Shown: positions 26,358 to 36,145, counted from the first letter of the stretch. The stretch is 64,000 nucleotides of DNA from UBA4479 sp963974935 (GCA_963974935.1 CAXBEV010000010.1:60923-124922), one strand, 5' to 3'. The notes: generated by a model from the letters alone, not told the origin. Program-made: numbers and translations.

Positions 26358-26946
26358 AGCGTATGAGATCACTCAGGTGGGTGCGGATCGAGTTCGACAT
26401 CAACGGGTCGTAATCCTTCATCAGGGACTCCGTCAGATCAAACCACATTTGCTCGCGCACATTGATAGAGGCATCTTCACCGATTGTTTGTGAACGTGTC
26501 ACGTTGGCTTCGGCAAATGCTTTTGAAACGCGGGGCACACCCTCAAGGCGAAGTTCAACGCGCAGATCAGCATCATAGCGGTGTGATTGCTGCGTTGTGA
26601 AGGCGCCGGTAATTCCGCCTTTTTTGGTGAGTTTGGTCTCTGATACCGCTGCACTATTGATGATGAACTTTGCGACCCCCGACACGCCACCGGCTTCCAG
26701 TCGATCTTGGGCCCAGTTACGGAGCGCTGTTTCCGGTGACACCGGCATGCGGTCTTCGATGTGTGCAGCGCCCGCCGACTGGAAGTTATCAACGATTTCA
26801 ATGGACGCAACATCCAGCGTGATCTTCGGCATGTGCGTGAAGCGGAGGTCAGGAAACTTTGGCGCCGGCGGTGATGCGCAGCCGCTGACGGCGATAGCGA
26901 TCAAGGTGAACGCAGCAATGGTGCGCGTAAGATTGAGGCGGATCAT
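26356..26946 (-). CDS. Putative lipoprotein
   Basis: 196 residues with a short signal peptide and lipobox AVSGC near residue 23, then a Pro-rich linker (SPPAPKFPDL). The mature part has alternating strands and helices; its middle (RNWAQDRLEAGG) resembles periplasmic proteins of unknown function found in Alphaproteobacteria. It lies 12 bases after hslO on the same strand and may share the GNAT-hslO transcript. Confidence 0.7.
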   Translation of the reverse strand: MIRLNLTRTIAAFTLIAIAVSGCASPPAPKFPDLRFTHMPKITLDVASIEIVDNFQSAGAAHIEDRMPVSPETALRNWAQDRLEAGGVSGVAKFIINSAAVSETKLTKKGGITGAFTTQQSHRYDADLRVELRLEGVPRVSKAFAEANVTRSQTIGEDASINVREQMWFDLTESLMKDYDPLMSNSIRTHLSDLIR

Positions 26947-26958
26947 AAGTGTCTCCGA

Positions 26959-27906
26959 TCAGGTGTCGGTGGGGTGCGTGGCGATCTCGTGATACATCGC
27001 TTCTAGTCCGGCTTCATAATAAACGTAGTCGTTCCCGCAGAACTCGCAAGTGACGGATATTTGACCGTCTTCCATCATGTCCATCACTTCGTCCTTTGGG
27101 AACGACAAGATGGTACGGCGTACGCGCTCTTCCGAGCAACGGCATTCGTGGTGTACGATGCGTTGATCGAACAAGCGCACACCGTCTTCGTGATACAGCC
27201 GATACAAAAGTTTTGATGCGCTTAGCTTGTCGTCCAGTAATTCATCCGCGCGGATAGAACTCATCAACACGACGGCGCGACGCCAAGCTTCTTGCTCGTC
27301 GTCACCATCGGCAGCGCCGGGCAAGCGTTGCACCATCAGCCCGGCTGCGCGCGGCTTTCCGGCCTTGATGTCCAGGCCGGATACGATAGCAATCGCGGTA
27401 TCCAGCTGTTCGGATTGGCGAAAGTAGTTCTGTGCGCATTCGGCTAAGGTGGCGCCGTTGAGCTCAGTAATCCCTTGATAGCGCTCCATATCCGGGCCCT
27501 GGTCGACGGTCATTGCCATGTGGCCCGTACCCAATAGCTGTGGGATCGAAACCTCGTCCGGGCCGATTTCGGGAAGTTCGACCCCTTCGCGGATTTTCGC
27601 ACAGGCTCGGAGCGCGCCGTCGGATGTGACGTCGGCGATCAACAGACTGACCGGGCCGTTGCCTTGGACTTGCAGGGTAAAGATACCGTCAAATTTGAGC
27701 GCCGTGCCGAGAACTGTCGCGAGCACCATCGTCTCGCCGATTAAACGGGCCAACAGCGGCGGATAGTCATGCGCCTGCACGGCCTCCCAAAAGCTGTCTT
27801 CTAAGCGGACCAACCTGCCGCGAACATCAAGATCTTCGATCTGGAAAGTCTGCACGAAGTTGCCGAAATCGCTGGTCATGGTATCGGTGTTGGAATTATC
27901 GGTCAC
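26959..27906 (-). CDS. hslO: Redox-regulated chaperone Hsp33
   Basis: 315 residues. The C-terminal redox switch has the four zinc cysteines as ECRCSEE and CEFCGND; the N-terminal holdase domain carries family blocks such as VQGNGPVSLLIADV. It is activated under oxidative stress when the cysteines form disulfides. The GTG at 27906 lies just after the GNAT gene's stop; an ATG at 27879 is an alternative start and neither has a strong ribosome site. Part of the minus-strand run argD-argF-GNAT-hslO. Confidence 0.93.
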   Translation of the reverse strand: MTDNSNTDTMTSDFGNFVQTFQIEDLDVRGRLVRLEDSFWEAVQAHDYPPLLARLIGETMVLATVLGTALKFDGIFTLQVQGNGPVSLLIADVTSDGALRACAKIREGVELPEIGPDEVSIPQLLGTGHMAMTVDQGPDMERYQGITELNGATLAECAQNYFRQSEQLDTAIAIVSGLDIKAGKPRAAGLMVQRLPGAADGDDEQEAWRRAVVLMSSIRADELLDDKLSASKLLYRLYHEDGVRLFDQRIVHHECRCSEERVRRTILSFPKDEVMDMMEDGQISVTCEFCGNDYVYYEAGLEAMYHEIATHPTDT

Positions 27907-27907
27907 G

Positions 27908-28699
27908 TCAGGTCCAAAGGGTTCGGTAGTGATAGCCGTAGACGCGCTTAAAGCCGAGCCGTTCGTATAAGCGCCGCGCGTCGTCGTTGTGATCTTCTAC
28001 CTGCAAATAGATGCCAAAGGCGCCACGTGCAAGCGCCCAGGCGGCAAGTGTTGTCATCAATTGCTTGGCCCGCCCGCGGCCGCGATGTGTGTGCAGAGTG
28101 AACATGCCAAAAATGCCAAGCCATCCACCGCCGATGACGCCAATGCCGATGGTCTCGATACCGTTCGTACCGCGCACGCTCGCAAAGCCGACGGTATCAC
28201 GGGCACCGGCAAGAATCTCGCTCGCGTCGCGATCAAAGGCGTTGACGTAAAAAGGCCACCAATCGTCGGACGCTTTTTCGTCAACGGTGACGATGTCATC
28301 TTGCGCACCGAGGCGAGCAACAGCTGCGCTGGGGGCGACCAGGATGTTCACCGGTGCCTCCATGACATAACGACGTTGGCTGAGTTCGCCGTCAAGGTTG
28401 TCGGGTGTTGCGGCGGGACTGATTTGAAAGCGTGGCGGAAGATCGTGGCCCCGGTAAAACGCCTCGACGGTTTGCAGGCGATCTTTAAATTCGGCAGCGC
28501 TTGGCGGCGGCGGGAAAGGGGCGCAGGAATTAGCGCGCCGGCTGACGCCGTCGCCAAACCGTAACTGCCAGCCGTCTAAAAACGTGCTCTCAGGGGCAGG
28601 CCACGCACATGCTGCGACCCGATCAAGCGCCAAGATGTCGGTCCTAGAAAACGTGCCCGTTTGGAACACATCTGCGCTGGGGCCGATTAGCTCAGGCAC
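27908..28699 (-). CDS. GNAT-family N-acetyltransferase
   Basis: About 263 residues from GTG 28699, which overlaps the last codons of argF; the frame stays open further upstream but there it shadows argF. The C-terminal 110 residues hold the acetyl-CoA fold: GMFTLHTHRGRGRAKQLM (motif A, with R-G-R-G-R-A) and the final ARRLYERLGF, typical of GNAT enzymes. The N-terminal half is divergent. The acceptor substrate is unknown. The start is uncertain, the product class is not. Confidence 0.8.
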   Translation of the reverse strand: MPELIGPSADVFQTGTFSRTDILALDRVAACAWPAPESTFLDGWQLRFGDGVSRRANSCAPFPPPPSAAEFKDRLQTVEAFYRGHDLPPRFQISPAATPDNLDGELSQRRYVMEAPVNILVAPSAAVARLGAQDDIVTVDEKASDDWWPFYVNAFDRDASEILAGARDTVGFASVRGTNGIETIGIGVIGGGWLGIFGMFTLHTHRGRGRAKQLMTTLAAWALARGAFGIYLQVEDHNDDARRLYERLGFKRVYGYHYRTLWT

Positions 28700-29595
28700 C
28701 AGCTGAGGATCGCTTTTTGTACGTGAAGTCGATTTTCCGCTTCGTCCCAGACCACCGATTGCGGCCCGTCGATGACCTCGGCGGTCACTTCTTCGCCACG
28801 GTGCGCCGGCAGGCAATGCATAAATAAGGCATCCGGTGCGGCATGTGCCATCAGGGCCTCGTCGACACGGAATGAGGTCAGCATATTGTGGCGCGAGCCG
28901 GCATCTTTGTCCCCCATCGACACCCAAGTGTCGGTGACCACCAGGTCAGCGCCATCGACGGCTTCCGCTGGGTTGTCGGTGAGGACGATTTTCGCGCCTT
29001 CACCAGCTGCCCAATCGATAAGCTCGTCGCTTGGCTTCATGGTCTTCGGCGTCGCGACCCGCATCTCGAAGCCGAGCTTCGCAGCCGCGTGGACCCAGCT
29101 TGCAACAACGTTGTTGCCGTCGCCGGTCCAAGCCACGGTGCGCCCCGTGATATCGCCCCGATGTTCTTCGAAGGTCATGATGTCGGCCATGATCTGGCAG
29201 GGATGTGACATGTCGGTCAGGCCGTTGATCACCGGCACCGTCGCATAGGCCTCAAGCTCCGCCAGCTTTGACGGGTCATCGGTACGGATCATGATCGCGT
29301 CCGCATAGCGCGACAAAACACGCGCCGTATCGGCGACGGTTTCGCCGCGTCCCAATTGGGATTCATTGTCGGTCAACAATACCGTGTTGCCGCCAAGCTC
29401 CAGCATGCCGACTTGAAACGAAACCCGCGTCCGCGTTGACGGTTTTTCAAAGATCATCACCAGCGTTTTGCCGGCCAGCGGCTTTGTTGCATCTGCTGTG
29501 CCGCGCACGGCTTTCAACGATGTACCTTGATCCAAAATGGTCCGCAACGTCGCACGGTCGAAACGGTCGATGTCGAGAAAGTGTTTCACAGACAT
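28687..29595 (-). CDS. argF: Ornithine carbamoyltransferase
   Basis: 302 residues. Carbamoyl-phosphate site STRTRVSF (about 53), HPCQ (about 130) and the ornithine loop MHCLPAHRGEE (about 265) are all intact. It makes citrulline from ornithine and carbamoyl phosphate in arginine synthesis. Its ATG is one base after the argD stop, so the two are translationally coupled; ATG 29607, inside argD, is less likely. Confidence 0.96.
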   Translation of the reverse strand: MSVKHFLDIDRFDRATLRTILDQGTSLKAVRGTADATKPLAGKTLVMIFEKPSTRTRVSFQVGMLELGGNTVLLTDNESQLGRGETVADTARVLSRYADAIMIRTDDPSKLAELEAYATVPVINGLTDMSHPCQIMADIMTFEEHRGDITGRTVAWTGDGNNVVASWVHAAAKLGFEMRVATPKTMKPSDELIDWAAGEGAKIVLTDNPAEAVDGADLVVTDTWVSMGDKDAGSRHNMLTSFRVDEALMAHAAPDALFMHCLPAHRGEEVTAEVIDGPQSVVWDEAENRLHVQKAILSWCLS

Positions 29596-29596
29596 A

Positions 29597-30778
29597 TTAA
29601 GCGGCATCCCGTTTGAGTTCGCTAAGCGCGGTTTCGAGGATTTCCAGGGCCTCGTCGACCTCGGTCGTCGTGATCGTCAACGGCGGCACAAAGCGGACCA
29701 CGTTGTCACCCGCAGGCACGCTGAGTAGGCCATGGTCCATCAGCTTTTTTACAAGGTCTCCGTTGGTGATCTGGCACTGCAGGCCGAGCATCAGGCCTTT
29801 GCCTCGGGTTTCGGCAAGTAGGCGTGGATAACGGGCAACCAGTCGTTCCAAGCCGACCTTAAAGCGCTTCGAGGTTTTTTCGACGTTTTCCATGAACCCA
29901 GGCGCCAGTACGATATCCAACACCGCATTACCGGCGGCCATTGCAAGCGGATTACCGCCGTAGGTGGTGCCATGCGAGCCCGCCGTCATGGCGGCGGCGA
30001 CGCGCTCACTCGCCATGGTCGCACCGAGCGGGAAGCCCCCGCCGAGCCCCTTGGCAGACGCCAAGATATCCGGTGCGACACCGGTCCATTCATAGGCGTA
30101 GAGCTTGCCGGTCCGCCCAACGCCGCTTTGTACTTCATCGAACATCAACAAAATGTCGAATTCGTCTGCGATGTCGCGGAGTGCGCGCAGATAGTCTTCC
30201 GGCATCGCCCGGATACCCCCTTCGCCCTGCACAGGTTCGACCAAAATGCCGGCGGTCTCGGGGCCGATGGCGGCACGCATTTCATTCAGATTGCCGTAGG
30301 CGACCTGATCAAAACCGTCGACCTCCGGACCGAACCCTTTTAGATGCTTTTCCTGCTTACCGGCTGCGATGCAGGCAAGCGAGCGCCCATGAAATGCACC
30401 GGCTACGGAAATGACCCGATATCGCTCTGGTCGGCCGTTGGCATAATGAAAACGCCGCATCATTTTGATGCCCATCTCCACCGCTTCGCCGCCGGAATTG
30501 TTGAAAAATACCGCGTCGGCAAAGGTGTTGGCGACAAGCCGCTCGGCCAAGCGCTCTTGGCCTGGGATGTGATACAGGTTAGATGTGTGCATCAATTTGC
30601 CGGCTTGGTCTCGGATTGCTTCGACCAAGTGTGGATGGCAATGGCCGAGCGAGGCCACCGCGATCCCGGCGCCAAAGTCTAAGAAGCGTCGGCCCTGCGT
30701 ATCCCAAAGATAAGCGCCTTCACCGTGATCGAAGGCAATGTCGTAACGGGCATATGTCGGCATGACGGCTGGGATCAT
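29597..30778 (-). CDS. argD: Acetylornithine/succinyldiaminopimelate aminotransferase
   Basis: 393 residues, class III PLP aminotransferase. The PLP lysine is in LASAKGLGGGFPLGA (about 240), with the FDEVQSGVGRTG strand before it. The start at 30778 has AGAGGAG 7 bases upstream; the longer open frame to 30832 lacks a site. It transfers the amino group in arginine (and often lysine) synthesis and feeds argF directly downstream. Confidence 0.95.
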   Translation of the reverse strand: MIPAVMPTYARYDIAFDHGEGAYLWDTQGRRFLDFGAGIAVASLGHCHPHLVEAIRDQAGKLMHTSNLYHIPGQERLAERLVANTFADAVFFNNSGGEAVEMGIKMMRRFHYANGRPERYRVISVAGAFHGRSLACIAAGKQEKHLKGFGPEVDGFDQVAYGNLNEMRAAIGPETAGILVEPVQGEGGIRAMPEDYLRALRDIADEFDILLMFDEVQSGVGRTGKLYAYEWTGVAPDILASAKGLGGGFPLGATMASERVAAAMTAGSHGTTYGGNPLAMAAGNAVLDIVLAPGFMENVEKTSKRFKVGLERLVARYPRLLAETRGKGLMLGLQCQITNGDLVKKLMDHGLLSVPAGDNVVRFVPPLTITTTEVDEALEILETALSELKRDAA

Positions 30779-30984
30779 GACCGTGCTCCTCTGATGTGCA
30801 CCTGAAGAAGCCGCGGAGTATCGACGCGACATCGGTGCCTGTCAATAAAGGCTGTGCGTGCTGGGTTTGATGATTTTTACGCGAAATCGTTAAAAAAATA
30901 CGACGGAGGTGTGATTAGGATCATTGGTCTACCTATTTGCTTAAGGCTAAATTTCAGAAATTCAAAAACTGAGGATAAAGGGCT

Positions 30985-31326
30985 TTGGACGTTTTCTTTC
31001 AGCTGATTGCAGGATTTTCGTTGTTTTTTGGGATCGCCGGGTTGGTGTATTCGACCGAGGTGTCGAAGCGTTGCCAGGCTCTGATCGACAATCGGTTTGA
31101 GGCGGTGGAGACCCAACTGGCGCGAAAAATACATAGGCAGGATAAAGCCATTGCCGAGGCGGTGCATGCGATGCGTCAAATCATGGCGAAAGCAGACGAG
31201 ATGGCGCAGGCGCAAAACCGTGAGATCAATGCATTGAGGCGCGCCATGGAACCGTTGGTCATGGATCTAGAAACGCGCGTCGCCGAGAAACAACTGATGG
31301 CGACCGTTGCCGGGCGGGGCCGTTGA
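30985..31326 (+). CDS. Small membrane-anchored coiled-coil protein
   Basis: 113 residues from TTG 30985, with GAGGATAAAGGG upstream. One N-terminal membrane segment (FFQLIAGFSLFFGIAGLVY) is followed by about 85 polar residues of likely coiled coil. No family is recognised. It is divergent from argD and convergent with the ABC-2 permease gene. The rare start codon and short length lower confidence. Confidence 0.6.
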   Translation: MDVFFQLIAGFSLFFGIAGLVYSTEVSKRCQALIDNRFEAVETQLARKIHRQDKAIAEAVHAMRQIMAKADEMAQAQNREINALRRAMEPLVMDLETRVAEKQLMATVAGRGR

Positions 31327-31333
31327 GAAAAGT

Positions 31334-32113
31334 CTAAGATTTGAGCTTGTAACCGCTTTTGAACATCCATGTGCAGATTGCCCAAAGCACGGCATTGGTT
31401 ACAGTCATGACGATAACGCCTACCCATGGATCGATATCGGCGTGCCCGATGAATCCGGATCGAAAACCGTCGATCATATAAAAGAACGGGTTGAAGTGCG
31501 CGATCATCTGCCCAGCGTCTGGCAGACGTTCGATGGAATAGAATGTACCTGACAGAAATGCCAACGGCGTGATCACAAAGTTTGTTACTGCGGCCATGTG
31601 ATCAAATTTATCCGCCCAAATCCCTCCCATGATGCCGATCAGTGCCAGCATCATGGATGCGGCTATGGCATGAAACGCGATCAGTGCAAAGTTGTGGATT
31701 TGCATATTCACGAAGATACTCATCACTAAGCAGACGGTAATGCCGACGCAGATGCCGCGCGTCATGCCGCCGCCGGCAATCCCCATAACCAATTCCGTGG
31801 CGCTGAAGGGCGGCATCAAGGTGTCTACGATGTTGCCCTGCACCTTGGCAATCATGATCGAACTTGAGGTGTTGGCGAAGGCGTTTTGCATTATCGCCAT
31901 CATCACCAAACCGGGTGCCAGAAACTCTGTAAACGGCACCCCATGAACGTCCGGGCGAAACTGACCGAGTGCGAGAGAAAATACCGCTAAAAACAACAAC
32001 GTCGTCACCACCGGCGCCATCAGCGTCTGGGTGTAGACCTTCATAAAGCGGCGGACTTCGCGGACATATAGTGTCCAGAGTCCGATCGCGTTGGAGGTGG
32101 TGGGTCGGTGCAT
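31334..32113 (-). CDS. ABC-2 type transporter permease
   Basis: 259 residues, six hydrophobic segments. The ABC-2 signature near the middle (NTSSSIMIAKVQGNIVDTL...P) and the late FLSGTFYSIERLP loop are typical of permeases in drug or polysaccharide exporters such as the YadH type. No ATPase gene lies on either side in the window: recX is upstream on the opposite strand. The partner is probably encoded elsewhere or was lost. Substrate unknown. Confidence 0.85.
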   Translation of the reverse strand: MHRPTTSNAIGLWTLYVREVRRFMKVYTQTLMAPVVTTLLFLAVFSLALGQFRPDVHGVPFTEFLAPGLVMMAIMQNAFANTSSSIMIAKVQGNIVDTLMPPFSATELVMGIAGGGMTRGICVGITVCLVMSIFVNMQIHNFALIAFHAIAASMMLALIGIMGGIWADKFDHMAAVTNFVITPLAFLSGTFYSIERLPDAGQMIAHFNPFFYMIDGFRSGFIGHADIDPWVGVIVMTVTNAVLWAICTWMFKSGYKLKS

Positions 32114-32233
32114 CGTGCGGTTTCGGTCTCGGATGTTTCAGATATGCCGTTTCGGCGTTATGTTGGCTGGATATAGAACTTTGGTACGGTTTTGACCAGG
32201 GTTGCGCTGATGGCGGCGCGAGATGGAGCGGGC

Positions 32234-32893
32234 ATGAGCGACGATATTCGGGAAGGTGGCGACAAGAATGGCAAGGGTGCCGATAAGTCTAGCGGCAAGC
32301 TTGGGCGCAAAAAACCGCGCGCGCCGCGCAAGGTGACCCAACAATATATAGAAAACTCGGCAGCGTATTACTTGGGTCGGTTCGCATCTTCAAAGGCGCA
32401 TTTGCGCGATCTCATGATGAAGAAAGTGCACCGTTCGCATTACCACCATGGTACCGAGATCGAAGAAGGCGCCAAGATGGTCGATGTCATGATCGCCAAG
32501 TTTGAGGGGCTGGGATATCTGGATGATGCGGCCTATGCGGTAATGCGGGCACGCTCGTTCTTTGCCAAAGGCACGCCGCTCCGCGGTATCCGCTTCAAGC
32601 TCGCCCGCCAAGGCCTCAGCGAGGATGATATCGAGGCCGCGTTGAGCGCACTTGAGGCCGAGGTCGAGGTCGAAAACCTGGACTTAGCTGCCGCGTTTAA
32701 GTTGGCCCGAAAACGCAGGCTCGGCCCATTTCGTGAGCCCGACAGCGAAGTCCGTGCTGAACGCCGTGAGAAAGATTTGGCAACGCTGGCGCGCGCCGGG
32801 TTTTCTTATGACGTTGCTCAGCAAGTCATCGATGCGCCCAGCGTTGAAGAACTGGAGCTTGTCGTCGCGCCCACGGGTGCGATGTTTATTTAG
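32234..32893 (+). CDS. recX: Regulatory protein RecX
   Basis: 219 residues, helical repeats typical of RecX, which caps and inhibits RecA filaments. Family blocks: YLGRFASSKAHLRDLMMKK (about 45), LGYLDDAAYAVMRARS (about 93) and the LARQGLSEDDIEAAL helix. A basic N-terminal extension of about 35 residues (GRKKPRAPRK) precedes the core. GGAG lies 7 bases before ATG 32234. recA is not nearby. Confidence 0.9.
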   Translation: MSDDIREGGDKNGKGADKSSGKLGRKKPRAPRKVTQQYIENSAAYYLGRFASSKAHLRDLMMKKVHRSHYHHGTEIEEGAKMVDVMIAKFEGLGYLDDAAYAVMRARSFFAKGTPLRGIRFKLARQGLSEDDIEAALSALEAEVEVENLDLAAAFKLARKRRLGPFREPDSEVRAERREKDLATLARAGFSYDVAQQVIDAPSVEELELVVAPTGAMFI

Positions 32894-33380
32894 CGGCTTC
32901 CGTTTCGTTCTTAGATGCGCGCGGTAACGGTTCTGCATACAGGCCAACACAGGTGAATACGCCACCGATATAATAAGAAAGCCCGGATGCACCGAATGCC
33001 CGCATCATTGGGCCGGCCAAGAGCGGACCTGCGATGGCGCCCGCACCATAAATTAGCAGTAAGGTGCCCTGACCACGACGCGCTCTGTGCTGTCGACGTA
33101 ATCGTTGGTATGTGACACCGTCAGCGCATAGATCGGAAAGCTCGCTGCGCCGAAGATGAAGCCCAAGTACGACAGCCATCCCATAGGCCATTTCATCAAG
33201 CTGCTGTCCGAGATGCAAAATGCCATGACACTAATCGTGTCTGCCGTGAAATTCTCGCCGATACCTCGCACCGTCAAAAGCATGCCTGCAAGCTGTTGCC
33301 GATCAGCAGCATCGACAAGCTGAGCAAAAGCGACGAAATCGGCAAAATCTGTGTGCGGACGGATTCCACGTAGTGCCCTG
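32886..33380 (-). pseudogene. Broken MFS transporter gene
   Basis: On the minus strand, pieces of a YcaD-like transporter appear in three successive frames. First is a helix (ILPISSLLLSLSMLLIGNSL), then a shift near 33280 to LTVRGIGENFTADTISVMAF. The text then jumps straight to a late segment (GAASFPIYALTVSHTNDYV), and after another shift near 33085 it ends in IYGAGAIAGPLL...SYYIGGVF. Compared with the intact relative at 13955-15220, roughly 230 codons between the second helix and the late segment are missing. At least two frameshifts plus a large deletion make it non-functional. Its tail overlaps the recX stop. Confidence 0.85.
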
Positions 33381-33497
33381 TTTCTTCATCAATAGATCAA
33401 CAATGATGACCCTATCCCTCAGGTCCCCTTGCGGCGTATTGTAGCGCTTTGGTCCCGGACGACCATTCGTGGACGGACAATTTTTGGAGCGTTGGGC

Positions 33498-34472
33498 ATG
33501 AGTGAGCAAAATGGCCTGATCAATGCGTGCGTTTTAGACGGCAACGGCGGCGCGCGCGACATCGATTGGGACGGCATCGATAGCTGGCAACCGAGCGACG
33601 GTGCCCTGTGGGTGCATTTGGATCGGCACGGTGCGGAGACAGAAACCTGGCTGCGCACACATAGTGGTCTCCGCGCATTGCACGTGGATGCATTGCTGGC
33701 CGAAGAAACGCAGCCGCGCGCCGCGATCATGGGAGGTGGGATTCTCATCACCCTTCGCGGTGTGAACCTCAATCCCGGTGCCGATCCCGAAGACATGGTG
33801 AGCTTGCGCATTTGGGTTGACGGGCATCGCATGATCACGGTCCGGCTCCGTCGTTTAATGGCAACGACCGATGTACGAGATCGCTTGGTGGATGGCACTG
33901 GACCCATAGACACCGGTGACCTTTTGCGCGCCATTGCCGGCGCATTAACGCAGCGGATGTCCCCCGTCATCAGCGATTTGAACGACGAGATCGACGCATT
34001 GGAGAAATCCGTCATCGATGAGACAGTTAAGGGACTGCGCAAGCGCCTCAATGAGATCCGCCGCGAAGCGATTGCGTTGCATCGTTATCTCGCCCCGCAA
34101 CGGGACGCGGTCGCGCATTTGTCTGTCGAAGGTGTGGCTTGGTTGAGCGCAGACCATCGGTTGGGCCTGCGTGAAAGCGCCGATCACGTGGCCAGGATTG
34201 TCGAGGACTTGGACGCCATGCGGGATCGCGCGGCGGTGATCCAAGATGAAATTGCAAACCGGATTGCGGAACACACCAACCGCAACATGTATACGCTGAG
34301 CGTCGTTGCGGCCCTGATGCTGCCGCTTGGTGTGATCACCGGCTTGTTCGGTATGAATGTTGGCGGCATTCCGCTAGCGGATAACAAAAGCGGCTTTTTG
34401 GCAATCACGCTATTGCTGAGCGCGGTCGTGATTCTGCAGGTCCTAATTTTTCGGCGTTTGCGTTGGCTGTAG
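33498..34472 (+). CDS. zntB: ZntB/CorA-family divalent metal transporter
   Basis: 324 residues. A long cytoplasmic funnel domain is followed by two C-terminal membrane helices; the GMN pore motif stands at the end of the first (GLFGMNVGGIP). The GGIP form and the N-terminal layout (WVHLDRHGAE...L) fit ZntB-type zinc transporters more than CorA magnesium channels. ATG 33498 has GGAG upstream. It is a single gene followed by an mscS homologue. Confidence 0.85.
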   Translation: MSEQNGLINACVLDGNGGARDIDWDGIDSWQPSDGALWVHLDRHGAETETWLRTHSGLRALHVDALLAEETQPRAAIMGGGILITLRGVNLNPGADPEDMVSLRIWVDGHRMITVRLRRLMATTDVRDRLVDGTGPIDTGDLLRAIAGALTQRMSPVISDLNDEIDALEKSVIDETVKGLRKRLNEIRREAIALHRYLAPQRDAVAHLSVEGVAWLSADHRLGLRESADHVARIVEDLDAMRDRAAVIQDEIANRIAEHTNRNMYTLSVVAALMLPLGVITGLFGMNVGGIPLADNKSGFLAITLLLSAVVILQVLIFRRLRWL

Positions 34473-34552
34473 CACGCTGGTTTGAAAACGCGCCGCGGGT
34501 CGGGTATCCCTGCGGTGCAAATTTGCGGTTTGTTGTGGAAATGAGGGTGTAA

Positions 34553-35776
34553 ATGCAGGATCTACAGGCGTTTTGGGGCCTTGTCGCAGGGGTTTGGCAA
34601 AACGGGCTCGGCGGTGTGGACATCGGGCGCGTGATTGTCGCGCTCGGCATTTTGCTGGGCTTCTTCATTTTACGCGGCCTGATCGCAAAGTTTCTGGTTG
34701 GCTGGCTTAGACGTATGGCGCGCAGCACCGAGTGGCGTACCGACGATGCGGTGGTCGATGCGATTGCGCCGCCACTTCGTGCAATCCCGGTGGTGTTCGG
34801 TATTTTTGTGGCGACCAACTACATCGGTTTTGACGGTTTAGTGGACGAGATTTCACAAAACGTCACCCGCAGTCTTATCGCGGTGGTGATTTTTTGGACA
34901 TTGTTACGTGCGTTACAGCCGCTTTCGAGATCACTCAGAAACCTTGAAGAGATGCTCAGCAGAGAGTTGATAGAGTGGATTATGAAAGCGCTTCGCGTCG
35001 CCGTGATTTTGGTCGGCGCGGCGACGGTGTTGCAGATTTGGGGGATTCAGATCGGTCCGATCATCGCCGGTGCCGGTCTGTTCGGCGTCGCCGTTGCGTT
35101 AGGCGCGCAGGACCTGTTCAAAAATTTGATCGCCGGCATTCTTATTTTAGGTGAAAAACGTTTTCGCAAAGGCGACTGGATTTTGGTCGACGGGGTCGTC
35201 GAAGGCACGGTTGAAGCCATCGGATTTCGTTCCACCATGGTGCGACGCTTTGATAAAGCACCGGTGATGGTGCCCAACGCGAAGTTGTCGGATACGGCGG
35301 TGACGAATTTCTCGGAAATGACACATCGACGCATTTATTGGAATATTGGCGTTGAATACAGCACCACCGTTGATCAATTGCGCGAGATCCGCGACGGCAT
35401 CTCGGATTATATCAGCGGCAATGATGAATTCGTGCCGGCAAGTGAGGCGTCAACATTTGTCCGCATTGATCGCTTTAGCAACTCGTCCATCGACATTTTG
35501 GTATACTGCTTCACGCAAACCACGAAGTGGGGCGAATGGTTGGAAATCAAAGAACGGCTGGCTTATGAAATTATGGATGTCGTGCACGGTGCGGGCACCG
35601 GATTCGCCTTCCCGTCAACGTCGCTGTATATCGAGAGCTTGCCGGCGGACCAGCCTGAGCCGTTCATGCCGTCGGGTACACGCATGCCTGCCGCCGCCCG
35701 GGAGGCACAGTCGACGAACGAGGAAAACTACAAAGGCGGCGAGACAAATGCGGACGGCGCATCCGGGGATGGTTAA
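34553..35776 (+). CDS. MscS-family mechanosensitive channel
   Basis: 407 residues. Three or four N-terminal membrane segments lead to the pore helix (IIAGAGLFGVAVALGAQDLFKNL, about 165-187). Then come the beta domain (GDWILVDGVVEGTVEAIGFRST) and the alpha/beta vestibule with VPNAKL. It releases solutes on osmotic down-shock. The 30-residue C-terminal tail is polar and of low complexity. A single gene with its own start region; arsC follows. Confidence 0.92.
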   Translation: MQDLQAFWGLVAGVWQNGLGGVDIGRVIVALGILLGFFILRGLIAKFLVGWLRRMARSTEWRTDDAVVDAIAPPLRAIPVVFGIFVATNYIGFDGLVDEISQNVTRSLIAVVIFWTLLRALQPLSRSLRNLEEMLSRELIEWIMKALRVAVILVGAATVLQIWGIQIGPIIAGAGLFGVAVALGAQDLFKNLIAGILILGEKRFRKGDWILVDGVVEGTVEAIGFRSTMVRRFDKAPVMVPNAKLSDTAVTNFSEMTHRRIYWNIGVEYSTTVDQLREIRDGISDYISGNDEFVPASEASTFVRIDRFSNSSIDILVYCFTQTTKWGEWLEIKERLAYEIMDVVHGAGTGFAFPSTSLYIESLPADQPEPFMPSGTRMPAAAREAQSTNEENYKGGETNADGASGDG

Positions 35777-35800
35777 CGCGCAAAGTATCGGAGATTTTAA

Positions 35801-36142
35801 ATGTCTGTGACGATTTATCACAACCCGCGGTGTTCGAAGTCGCGCCAGACGTTGGCGCTTCTTGAAGACAAAAATGTAGAAATTAATGTGGTCGAGTATT
35901 TGTCCACGCCGCCGAGTGAAGCGGAACTTAAACGTATCTTGGGCCTGCTCAACCTTTCGGCAAAAGATATCGTGCGCAAGAAAGAGGCGAAGGAAGCCGG
36001 CATTGATCCGGCGGCACTTTCAGAAGCGGCTTTAATCAAGGCGTTGGTTGCAAATCCTATGGCGATTGAGCGGCCGATTGTCGTTTCGGGCGCCAAAGCG
36101 GTCTTGGGTCGGCCACCTGAGAACGTTCTCGACATTATCTGA
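35801..36142 (+). CDS. arsC: ArsC-family reductase (glutaredoxin-type)
   Basis: 113 residues. Catalytic Cys11 in NPRCSKSRQTL; the RPIVVSG strand near 90 and late GRPPENVL match the ArsC/Spx fold. It reduces arsenate with glutathione and glutaredoxin in the cytoplasm, although some relatives (YffB) have other roles. No arsR or efflux gene is adjacent; an ACR3 pump lies 19 kb away at 55049. Confidence 0.9.
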   Translation: MSVTIYHNPRCSKSRQTLALLEDKNVEINVVEYLSTPPSEAELKRILGLLNLSAKDIVRKKEAKEAGIDPAALSEAALIKALVANPMAIERPIVVSGAKAVLGRPPENVLDII

Positions 36143-36145
36143 TTA

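Noticed and set aside
28700..28927. N-terminal 76 residues of the GNAT open frame
   Set aside because: They lie entirely inside argF in another frame and are of low-complexity, Arg-rich character, typical of a shadow.
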